Origin: Actinomycetota bacterium
Lineage (GTDB): Bacteria > Actinomycetota > Geothermincolia > Fen-727 > Anoxymicrobiaceae
Length of the DNA: 13,249 nt
Direction of reading: 5' to 3'
Assembly: GCA_003154635.1 (NCBI GenBank)
Contig: PMDX01000124.1
Location: 746 to 13,994 of the forward strand
Shown piece by piece: positions 7,637-13,249 of this stretch. Positions within the stretch are counted from its first letter, which is position 1. Each line of letters opens with the position of its first letter. The position numbers were made by a program, and so were the translations under genes. A model generated the notes under the pieces. That model saw nothing but the letters and a program-made list of their open reading frames with translations, did not search any database and was not told where the DNA came from.

Positions 7637-7816
7637 GCTCGATCTCAAAGGGATGCGACGCCGCGCATCAAAGAACTCCTTCGCCTCTGGAGGCGTCTGA
7701 CTTCATCGAAGCGTGAATTGTCGCGGGAAACTCATGTCGGTAGCCTGGACAGCCGAGAAAAGAACTGGGAGAAAAGTGGAGCGACGCCTGGACCGGAAAG
7801 ACGAACGGGTACTGCT
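7637..7816. other. Spacer with two short hairpins before the peptidase gene
   Basis: This is 180 bases between the thioesterase stop and the peptidase start. GATGCG-ACGCCG-CGCATC (7652-7669) and CGCCT-CTGG-AGGCG (7682-7695) are both perfect short stem-loops. Neither is followed by a T run, so any terminator role would be weak. The remaining A/G-rich leader (about 7730-7816) is in frame with the peptidase from a TTG at 7718 but encodes no signal peptide. I compared it with common riboswitch signatures by eye and found no match. No convincing promoter is seen. Confidence 0.35.
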
Positions 7817-10351
7817 ATGACGAGAAGAGCGATGACGCTGATAGCGGTGATGGTTACGCTTGTGCTCGTCGTGGCCCTGGCTCCGTTGGGCCTGGCGGCG
7901 GCAAGCCCCCGTAGCGCGAGCGTATCCGGCCGGAAACTGGGTTTGAAGCCCAGCAAGCCGCCTGCTGACCGTCGGTTCAAATCCCGGGGCACTTCGGGTA
8001 GCAGGGCCATCGCCTCTTCGGTCGACCTGTCGGCTTATGCGCCTCCCATCAAAGACCAGGGTGAACTCTCGAGTTGCGCGGCCTTCTCGACCGGTTACTA
8101 CGCCAAGTCGTGGATGGAGAAGGCGGAGCACCCGTCCTGGGATACAAGCAGCCAGCAACACCAGTTCAGCCCCTCCTTTGTCTATAACCAGATAAACGGA
8201 GGCACAGATGGCGGCGCGAGCCTGTACGACGCGTTCCAGCTCCTCGCCGATTCGGGGGATTGCGACTGGTCGGAGTTTCCCTACGACGCGAATTACACCA
8301 AGCAGCCTGATTCGACGGACAGGCAGGCCGCCGCCCAGTACAAGATTTCCAGCGACTGGGGCTATTTCTTCGTCAACTCGATGGGTACCGCTCCGCACGC
8401 ATTCTCGAACGATATAAGCCAGCTTAAGACCTGGTTGAGCGCCGGCCACCCGATCGTGCTGGGCATGCCGATCTTCTCGGACTTTCCCGATTACGGAGGA
8501 AACGCCGAGTCCAGTTACTATCTGTCCAATGATTCCTATTCAAGTGGCCAGTTTATGGGTCTGCACGGCGTGTTCATCTCCGGTTACGACGACAACGCGG
8601 GAGGCACCGGCAAAGGGGGCTTCCTGATGCTCAACTCCTGGGGCTCGAGCTGGAACGGAAACGGCAAGGTATGGCTCAGCTACAAGTTCGTCCAGAAGTG
8701 GGCACTCGAGGCGTGGTACTTCAACGACCTCGACAGCACCCCCGTAATATCGAACCTGAGCCCGAACGCCGGTGGCGCCAATACGCTCGTGACCATCTCC
8801 GGAAACAACTTCGGCGCCTACAGGCGATCGGCCCGCGCAGGCTTCCATGACGCGTCGAGCGCGTCGGTCGTATCGTGGACCAACTCCCAGGTCAAGGTCA
8901 GGGTGCCTAAAGGAGCGACAAACGGAAACGTAAACGTCTACGCATGGGACGGCGAGAGCTCGAACGGTAGACAGTACAATACCGATGGCACGCCGGTTCC
9001 GAGCTGGTTGCTCGCCGAAGGAGCCACGTGGCCGGGCTTCGATGAATGGGTGCTGGTACAAAATCCGAACAGCAGCGAGTCGAAAGTCTCCGTCACGTTC
9101 ATGACCCCGGGTGGCAAGGTGCCCGGGCCGTCGTTCTCCGTACCCGCGTTTAGCCGCGTATCAGTACACGTCAACGACTATGTGTCCAACCAGGACGTAT
9201 CGACTGCCATAAGCGTGATTTCCGGGCCGGGCGTATGCGCCGAGAGGGCGATGTACTTCAATGCGTCCGACGGCAAGTGGGGGTCGCACGACTCGATAGG
9301 GGCCGCATCCGCTTCCGAGGAATGGTACCTGGCGGAGGGCGCGACATGGCCCGGTTACGACGAATGGGTCCAGGTGCTTAACCCCGGCACTCAAACGGTC
9401 CAGGCCAGGCTCTACTTCCAGACACCCGCTGGACAGATTACCGGCCCGACACTCTCGCTCGGCCCGGAGACGCGAAAGACGGTCCACGTCAACGATTACG
9501 TACCCAACCAGGATGTGTCGACGGAGGTGCGCTCACTGACCTCGGGGCAGGGGATCGTCGCCGAGCGCTCGATGTTCATGCGGACCGCCGACGGCAAGGT
9601 TGACTGCCACGATTCCATCGGGGCGACCGAGCCCAGCAGCGGATGGGGGCTGTCCGAGGGAGCCACGTGGCCCGGTTACGACGAATGGGTGCTCGTGCAG
9701 AACCCGACCTCGACAACCGCTACGGCGTATTTCTTCTTCATGACCGGCGACGGTGTGACGAAGGGACCCGTCAAGCAGGTCGGGCCGCGAAAGCGGGTCT
9801 CCGTCAGGGTGAACGACTACCTTCCAAACTCCGATGTCTCCACCCTGGTGCTCACTGCCGCCGATTCCCAGAAGGTAGTCGTCGAACGCTCCATGTATGT
9901 CAGGGCGTCCGACGGAAAGCTAGGCGCACACAACTCGATCGCCTCGGAGTACTCCAGCACCGGCTGGTACCTGCCCGAGGGGTGCACTTCTCCGGGTTAC
10001 GACGAGTGGGTGCTCGTGATGAACCCGAGTCCCGACACCGCGGTGAGCGTCCAGCTCACGTTCATGACGCCTGAAGGCGTCGTGCCGGGACCCAGCGCGT
10101 CGCTACCCCCGGCTTCGCGCATGACTTTTCACGTCAACGATTATGTCACCGGAGACGTCTCTACTCGCGTGAAAAGCGATGGTTACGTTGTGGCCGAGCG
10201 CTCAATGTATATAAATGCGCGTGACGGAAAAGCGGGCGCGCACTGCTCGCTCGGGCTGATAGCCTCATACGTGGACGGGTCGGGCGCTGGCGCCGCATCC
10301 CCACGGGCCGCGGAGATCTCAACGCTGAGGTCGGAGTTCCTGCGACGGTAG
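7817..10351 (+). CDS. Secreted papain-like (C1A) cysteine peptidase with IPT/TIG domain and four C-terminal repeats
   Basis: An 844-aa exported protein. The signal peptide is 1-29 (MTRRAM, hydrophobic 7-28, probable cleavage after AAA). A short basic segment (30-66) replaces the long propeptide of classical papains. The peptidase domain (about 67-305) has oxyanion Gln81 and nucleophile Cys87 in DQGELSSCAAFS, His250 in GLHGVFISGYDD, and Asn273 in MLNSWGSSW, so the triad is complete. An IPT/TIG-like beta domain (308-390) follows, beginning PVISNLSPNAGG. Then come four repeats of about 106 aa (from 397, 503, 610 and 717), each with (A/S/P)EGxTxPGxDEWV, VNDY, DVST and AER/VERSM motifs, as in extracellular repeat proteins of deep-branching Actinobacteria. 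There is no LPXTG motif or C-terminal TM, so it is probably released or held by its repeats. The ATG at 7817 is chosen for the signal peptide; its ribosome-binding site is poor. Substrate unknown. Confidence 0.92.
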   Translation: MTRRAMTLIAVMVTLVLVVALAPLGLAAASPRSASVSGRKLGLKPSKPPADRRFKSRGTSGSRAIASSVDLSAYAPPIKDQGELSSCAAFSTGYYAKSWMEKAEHPSWDTSSQQHQFSPSFVYNQINGGTDGGASLYDAFQLLADSGDCDWSEFPYDANYTKQPDSTDRQAAAQYKISSDWGYFFVNSMGTAPHAFSNDISQLKTWLSAGHPIVLGMPIFSDFPDYGGNAESSYYLSNDSYSSGQFMGLHGVFISGYDDNAGGTGKGGFLMLNSWGSSWNGNGKVWLSYKFVQKWALEAWYFNDLDSTPVISNLSPNAGGANTLVTISGNNFGAYRRSARAGFHDASSASVVSWTNSQVKVRVPKGATNGNVNVYAWDGESSNGRQYNTDGTPVPSWLLAEGATWPGFDEWVLVQNPNSSESKVSVTFMTPGGKVPGPSFSVPAFSRVSVHVNDYVSNQDVSTAISVISGPGVCAERAMYFNASDGKWGSHDSIGAASASEEWYLAEGATWPGYDEWVQVLNPGTQTVQARLYFQTPAGQITGPTLSLGPETRKTVHVNDYVPNQDVSTEVRSLTSGQGIVAERSMFMRTADGKVDCHDSIGATEPSSGWGLSEGATWPGYDEWVLVQNPTSTTATAYFFFMTGDGVTKGPVKQVGPRKRVSVRVNDYLPNSDVSTLVLTAADSQKVVVERSMYVRASDGKLGAHNSIASEYSSTGWYLPEGCTSPGYDEWVLVMNPSPDTAVSVQLTFMTPEGVVPGPSASLPPASRMTFHVNDYVTGDVSTRVKSDGYVVAERSMYINARDGKAGAHCSLGLIASYVDGSGAGAASPRAAEISTLRSEFLRR
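9005..10267 (+). repeat. Four tandem protein-coding repeats (about 106 codons each)
   Basis: Units begin at 9005, 9323, 9644 and 9965, each at a Trp codon, giving periods of 318, 321 and 321 bases and a last unit of about 303. Shared landmarks in each are EGxTxPGxDEWV near the start, a beta-rich middle ending VNDY, DVST, then ER(S/A)M(Y/F) and DGKxGxHxSI near the end (with small changes). The DNA copies have drifted well apart, so this is an old internal duplication kept by selection on the protein. The fourth unit is the most divergent in its first motif (EGCTSPGYDEW) and lacks several residues in the DVST region. Confidence 0.9.
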
Positions 10352-10467
10352 CTTCCTTTTCGCGCCCGCGTGGCACACCGCCCCGCCCAAATAGGGTAAA
10401 ATCACATCTCACCCGATAAGAAACGTGCCTGCCGCCGCCGGTAGGCGCAAAGGGAGGGACGACCCCG

Positions 10468-10821
10468 GTGAAGGTTAAATGCGATGCCTGCGGGCGTGAA
10501 TTCTACAAGGTCTACTGGGACATGGAGCCGCACCTGTGCCGCTCGTGCCAGGCGCTGGCCAAGTCCGCCTGTGCCGAGTGCGAGGGCTGGTGCTGCCAGC
10601 GGCCGAATGAAGAGGGACGAATAGCGCTGCTGGACGAGGAGAAAGAGCGCTTCGGCTTCAAGCGTGACTGGATGTGGGCGGAGCCGTGCAGGTGGCGCGA
10701 CCCGCAGTCCGGCTACTGTATGCTGAGGGCGCGCTTCCAGCCTACCGTCTGCAAAGAGTACGTCTGTGATGATATGGTCAAAGTCGCTCGTGCCGCGCTG
10801 GCGCCCAAGAGCCCCGGTTGA
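10468..10821 (+). CDS. Small cysteine-rich protein: zinc-ribbon-like N-terminus plus YkgJ-like CxxCxxxCC cluster
   Basis: A 117-aa, presumably cytoplasmic protein with 12 cysteines and no signal peptide. The N-terminus has two CxxC pairs (Cys5/8 and Cys24/27) spaced as in a zinc ribbon. The rest resembles the YkgJ / CxxCxxCC family of putative metal-binding proteins: CAECEGWCC (Cys35, 38, 42, 43), then an I-x-L-L-x-x-E-E segment, PCRWRD (Cys74), GYCML (Cys84), and RFQPTVCKEYVC (Cys95, Cys100). These Cys would bind zinc or iron; no enzymatic role is established for the family that I can state. The start is GTG at 10468, with GGGAGG about 10 bases upstream; there is no other in-frame start near the first Cys pair. 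It ends just before a strong terminator. A GGGTAAAATC (-10-like TAAAAT 10397-10402) precedes it without a clear -35. Confidence 0.85.
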   Translation: MKVKCDACGREFYKVYWDMEPHLCRSCQALAKSACAECEGWCCQRPNEEGRIALLDEEKERFGFKRDWMWAEPCRWRDPQSGYCMLRARFQPTVCKEYVCDDMVKVARAALAPKSPG

Positions 10822-10851
10822 ACAAGAGAAGATGAAATCCAGATCTTTTTC

Positions 10852-10885
10852 CGGGCCGCCGGTGCTCGGCGGGCGCCCGTTTTTT
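10852..10885 (+). terminator. Strong Rho-independent terminator after the Cys-rich gene
   Basis: CCGCCG (10856-10861), loop GTGCT, CGGCGG (10867-10872) form a perfect 6-bp stem. It is extended by CGGG/CCCG across a 3-base bulge, and six T residues (10880-10885) follow at once. It lies 31 bases after the stop of the Cys-rich gene and before the promoter of the next one. Confidence 0.87.
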
Positions 10886-10954
10886 CCTTCAAAGACCGCA
10901 TCACCCGACAGTATTATGTGGCGATACAACTCTAGCAATCCAACCAACCGGCGA

Positions 10955-10982
10955 TTGCATCCCTGAGCGAGGCAGGTATAAT
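10955..10982 (+). promoter_or_regulatory. Sigma-70-type promoter of the first stand-alone receiver gene
   Basis: TTGCAT (10955-10960), a 16-base spacer and TATAAT (10977-10982) make the best -35/-10 pair in the window. Transcription would begin near 10989, leaving a leader of about 90 bases before the ATG at 11079. The box reads GTATAAT, as in the other two candidate promoters at 7174 and 11584. Confidence 0.7.
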
Positions 10983-11078
10983 TCATATCTACAGGCGCGT
11001 GTTTCAGAATCGAAGGCGATGTTATGCGCATCATGATGGGTGCTGACGCGGACCCACGATAGCGGAGGTAGGGCGAAG

Positions 11079-11489
11079 ATGCAGAACGAGCTTGAAACAA
11101 AACGAGTGCTCGTAGTTGACGACGATCGAGACTTCGTGAAAACCCTTGAGGTGTACTTGAAGTACGCGGGTTACGAGGTGTCGTGCGCGTTCGGTGGTAT
11201 TGGAGCGCTCGAAGAGCTTCGCATCACCAATCCGTCAGCCGTCATACTCGACGTGATGATGCCGGACATCGATGGGCGTCGCGTCGTGCGCTACATCAGG
11301 GAGAAGATGGGTGACAGCACGCCCGTCATCATCCTGTCGGCCTTAAGCGACCCGAACTCTCGCATGGACCTCCTGATGGAGGGGGCAAACGAGTTCCTCA
11401 CCAAGCCGTGCGAGCCAGAGCGTATATTCAAGACTGTCGAGCATGTGACAACTCCGGACTCCGACTTTCTCGATTCGCATCTGCGTTGA
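11079..11489 (+). CDS. Stand-alone receiver-domain response regulator, copy 1
   Basis: The 136-aa protein is a single CheY-like domain with no output domain. Acidic pocket Asp14/15 (VVDDD), phospho-acceptor Asp58 (LDVMMPDIDG), Ser87 in place of the usual Thr, and Lys109 (LTKPC) are all present, so it should be phosphorylatable. About 15 residues follow the domain (TTPDSDFLDSHLR) with no known function. It may act as a phosphate shuttle or sink, or bind a partner protein. The start at 11079 is supported by GGAGG at 11064-11068; the longer frame from 11040 has no such site. The neighbouring gene at 11652 is a close paralogue: 50 of 71 residues identical over positions 10-80 by hand count. Confidence 0.93.
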   Translation: MQNELETKRVLVVDDDRDFVKTLEVYLKYAGYEVSCAFGGIGALEELRITNPSAVILDVMMPDIDGRRVVRYIREKMGDSTPVIILSALSDPNSRMDLLMEGANEFLTKPCEPERIFKTVEHVTTPDSDFLDSHLR

Positions 11490-11505
11490 GTAGCGCAGAC
11501 CCGGG

Positions 11506-11520
11506 TCGGACCAGGTCCGA
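11506..11520. promoter_or_regulatory. Perfect 15-base palindrome in the spacer between receiver genes
   Basis: TCGGACC-A-GGTCCGA lies 17 bases past the stop of the first receiver gene. It is symmetric on both strands, as many dimer-bound operators are. It could form a hairpin only with a very tight loop and is not followed by T residues, so an operator is more likely than a terminator. Function is inferred. Confidence 0.4.
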
Positions 11521-11549
11521 GGTGGTACCGGGGTGGATAGAATACGGCT

Positions 11550-11589
11550 GGCGCCCCCTTTGTTGATATTGAAGGGGCGCCTGTATAAT
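11550..11589 (+). promoter_or_regulatory. Promoter region of second receiver gene inside/next to an inverted repeat
   Basis: GGCGCCCC (11550-11557) and GGGGCGCC (11574-11581) form a perfect 8-bp inverted repeat around a 16-base AT-rich centre. The TATAAT (11584-11589) starts two bases after the right arm. Candidate -35 boxes sit in the centre of the repeat: TTGATA at 15 bases or TTGTTG at 18 bases from TATAAT. A protein bound to the repeat, or the hairpin as DNA, would thus cover the -35. As RNA it could also act as a weak terminator for the upstream gene, although no T run follows. Confidence 0.5.
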
Positions 11590-11651
11590 ATCAGGGCAAT
11601 ACGAGGGTAGGCTGCTGGTGCGGTCGGAGGAATGCAGGGTGGTAGTCGAAG

Positions 11652-12032
11652 ATGGCCGTGGATTCTGATCCCAAGCATGTCTTGCTTGTGGACGACGATA
11701 GTGACTTCGTCAGGATTCTGGAGCTATACCTGAAGCTGTCAGGGCTTGACGTTACGTGCGCTTTCTGCGGGATGGGCGCACTCGAAGAACTCCGTGTTAC
11801 CAGCCCCTCCGCCGTCATACTCGACCTGGTGATGCCAGATATCGACGGTGTCGGCATCTGCAGGCACATCAGGGAGAAGATGGGCGACAGCGAGACCCCC
11901 GTGATCGTCCTGACCGCGCTGAGTGACGCAAAGTCGCGCAACGAGATCCTTCAGGCGGGCGCCAACGAGTACTTCACAAAGCCTTGCGACTTCGAGGTGA
12001 TATTCAAGGCAGTGGAGCAGTACACCTCGTAG
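11652..12032 (+). CDS. Stand-alone receiver-domain response regulator, copy 2
   Basis: A 126-aa single CheY-like domain, paralogous to the gene at 11079. Acidic pocket Asp14/15, phospho-acceptor Asp58 (LDLVMPDIDG), Thr88 and Lys110 (FTKPC) are intact, so here the usual Thr is kept where copy 1 has Ser. The two share GALEELR, SPSAVILD or a variant, and RHIREKMGDS/RYIREKMGDS almost unchanged; differences concentrate at the helix-1 and post-Asp surfaces that usually set partner choice. There is no output domain. The start at 11652 follows an in-frame TAG at 11643; the likely ribosome-binding site is AGGGTGG, about 9 bases upstream. It has its own GTATAAT box 60 bases upstream and so may be expressed separately from copy 1. 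Confidence 0.93.
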   Translation: MAVDSDPKHVLLVDDDSDFVRILELYLKLSGLDVTCAFCGMGALEELRVTSPSAVILDLVMPDIDGVGICRHIREKMGDSETPVIVLTALSDAKSRNEILQAGANEYFTKPCDFEVIFKAVEQYTS

Positions 12033-12201
12033 CAAGCCTCGATTCGCCGTGTGGAAGACCCAGCCGGGAACTTTCATGTTTTCCCGCTCGTCCACAGCAT
12101 TGCGCCTTTCGCGTTATACTTTCTTGAATGCCCGAGGCCTGACGGCGTCGAAATCCTCGTAAACATGCATTGGTGGGCCCGACAATATTCCAGGGGGCTG
12201 G

Positions 12202-13125
12202 ATGGCTCTTGCTTTCGGAGTGCTGCTTTCGCTGATCGGCACAGTACTCGTCAACTACAGTAACTACCTCATGAAGAGGGAACTCGAGTTCCTGCCGCGC
12301 ATCGGCAGCCAATCAGCCATCAAGACCATTCGCACGTTCATGAACTGCCGCCCATGGCTCCAGGCGCAGGGCCTCCAGATAATGGGGACTTTCGGACACG
12401 GCATAGCCGTCGGCCTCGCGCCTCTGTCGGTGATACAACCGATAAACGCTTCGGGGATCTGCCTGCTGGTGCTTCTTGCCGTCACCCGCCTCAAGGAGAA
12501 GGCATCCATCGTTGACTGGATAGGCATCGGCTCCATCATCGTAGGGGTATTGCTGCTCGGCGTCACGCTGGTACAGTCCAGCTCCAAGACTCCGGAATAC
12601 AGGCCCGCAATCCTGTGGCTCTTCATCGTCCTGCTGGTCGGCGTCGTTGTCGCGAGCTTGACTGCCGCTTTCATGAGGGAGGACGACCGTGCCTCCTCGC
12701 TGCTAGGCATCGGCAACGGGGTTCTGGTAGGGCTGACCGCGATATTCATGAAGATGGCCTGGACGGATATCGGCAACCGATGGGGCGAATTCAGGGTGGC
12801 GGGCTTCGTCTATTCCGCTTATTTCTGGATCGCCATCGTGACCACGTTGGTCTCGCTCGTGATATTCCAGATAGCATTACAGAGGGGCTCGGCCATAGTC
12901 GTCGTTCCACTTGTGACCGGCTTCAGCAACCTGATACCTATCATCGTGGGCCTGGTCGCGTTCCGCGAGCCGTTCCCGACGAGCGGCGTTATGGCTTCTC
13001 TCCGCCTCGCCTCGATATTCCTGATCATAGGCGGAGCGGTGCTTCTTTCCTTGCGGCGCGAAGGGGGCAGGGCCGGAAAAAAGGTCTATAAAGAGCGCGC
13101 CGCGAGAACCGCACTCACGGAGTAA
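12202..13125 (+). CDS. DMT-superfamily membrane transporter (NIPA/EamA-like)
   Basis: The 307-aa protein is almost entirely hydrophobic, with about nine membrane spans: approximately 3-23, 58-78, 80-96, 104-124, 135-156, 166-186, 202-225, 229-252 and 264-284. A basic, cytoplasm-facing tail (285-307) follows. Landmarks are the first-half APLSVIQPINASG (73-85) and the second-half QRGSAIVVVPLVTGFSNLIPIIVG (about 227-250) followed by FREPFP. They repeat the same small-residue/Pro pattern, as expected for the duplicated halves of drug/metabolite transporters and the related NIPA magnesium-transporter family. Substrate cannot be assigned. The start at 12202 has an AGGGGG sequence 4 bases upstream. 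The gene stands alone; a TATACT at 12115-12120 may be its -10 box without a good -35. Confidence 0.85.
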   Translation: MALAFGVLLSLIGTVLVNYSNYLMKRELEFLPRIGSQSAIKTIRTFMNCRPWLQAQGLQIMGTFGHGIAVGLAPLSVIQPINASGICLLVLLAVTRLKEKASIVDWIGIGSIIVGVLLLGVTLVQSSSKTPEYRPAILWLFIVLLVGVVVASLTAAFMREDDRASSLLGIGNGVLVGLTAIFMKMAWTDIGNRWGEFRVAGFVYSAYFWIAIVTTLVSLVIFQIALQRGSAIVVVPLVTGFSNLIPIIVGLVAFREPFPTSGVMASLRLASIFLIIGGAVLLSLRREGGRAGKKVYKERAARTALTE

Positions 13126-13249
13126 TCCGTTCGGCTCGAGCGTCCGGGTCACCACGCTTTTCGTTCTTGCACAGCAAGGTTTCTTTCGCGCCACCGGCAA
13201 AGCGCTTACAATACTTCCCGGGTGATCAAATTGGATGACAGTAAAGTGG
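13126..13249 (+). other. Right-edge region with possible promoter and start of a further gene
   Basis: No gene is complete here. A TACAAT (13207-13212) could be a -10 box. A GTG at 13222 opens a frame reading VIKLDDSKV to the edge, and an ATG at 13235 opens another (MTVKW). Neither has a good ribosome-binding site. With the -10 box so close, the GTG would be a leaderless start. Too little sequence remains to decide. Confidence 0.3.

Noticed and set aside
7637..7816. Riboswitch in the leader of the secreted peptidase
   Set aside because: Cell-surface genes in Actinobacteria often carry c-di-AMP or c-di-GMP riboswitches, so I looked for these and for glycine and guanidine types; the conserved cores are not present by eye.
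10371..10385. TGGCAC as a sigma-54 -24 element
   Set aside because: No GC/TTGC element occurs at the required distance downstream.
12033..12201. Short frame at 12051-12263 before the transporter
   Set aside because: No ribosome-binding site, overlaps the start of the transporter in another frame, and shows no family likeness.

Overview
The window is GC-rich DNA, coding-dense and without any transposase, CRISPR array, rRNA or tRNA that I could find. Three features suggest an uncultured, deep-branching member of the Actinobacteriota (Geothermincolia/Aquicultoria-like). These are the GC-rich coding, a secreted protein built from repeats of the AEGxTxPGxDEW type, and small genes spaced by short leaders with GTATAAT-type -10 boxes. 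This placement is an inference from style and family content, not from a marker gene.

Left part (1-4195): signal transduction. A response-regulator receiver domain runs off the left edge on the minus strand (start near 205). It diverges from a very large hybrid sensor kinase on the plus strand (383-4195, 1270 aa). The kinase reads, in order, TM, CHASE4 sensor, TM, HAMP, PAS, PAS, HisKA, HATPase, REC, REC, HPt, so it carries a whole phosphorelay in one chain. The divergent spacer holds several inverted repeats.

Middle-left (4249-6793, minus strand): a complete transketolase, followed 70 bases downstream by a small lipoprotein with an S/T/Q-rich linker and a conserved-looking C-terminal domain. 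They may be co-transcribed. The lipoprotein gene converges on the kinase gene.

Centre (6854-7228): a leader region of about 375 bases with no convincing gene, one doubtful plus-strand ORF, a perfect inverted repeat and a GTATAAT box. It precedes a PaaI-type hotdog thioesterase (7229-7636).

Middle-right (7817-10821): a secreted papain-like (C1A) cysteine peptidase of 844 aa that continues into an IPT/TIG domain and four tandem repeats of about 106 aa. It is followed by a small protein with 12 cysteines (zinc-ribbon-like N-terminus plus YkgJ-like CxxCxxxCC cluster), which ends at a strong intrinsic terminator.

Right part (10955-13249): two paralogous stand-alone receiver proteins in tandem (about 70% identical over the first 71 aligned positions). 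Each has its own GTATAAT box, and two inverted repeats lie in the spacer between them. A DMT-superfamily (NIPA/EamA-like) membrane transporter follows, then the first few codons of a possible next gene at the right edge.

How it fits together: receiver domains dominate (one partial, two inside the kinase, two stand-alone). The single-domain receivers have no output domain of their own and would have to act through protein contacts, possibly with a phosphorelay such as that of the kinase; that link is inference only. The metabolic genes (transketolase, thioesterase), peptidase and transporter look like ordinary housekeeping or surface functions. I do not see a new multi-gene system. The most unusual items are the peptidase-repeat fusion, the Cys-rich fusion protein, and the paired receivers with palindromic spacers.
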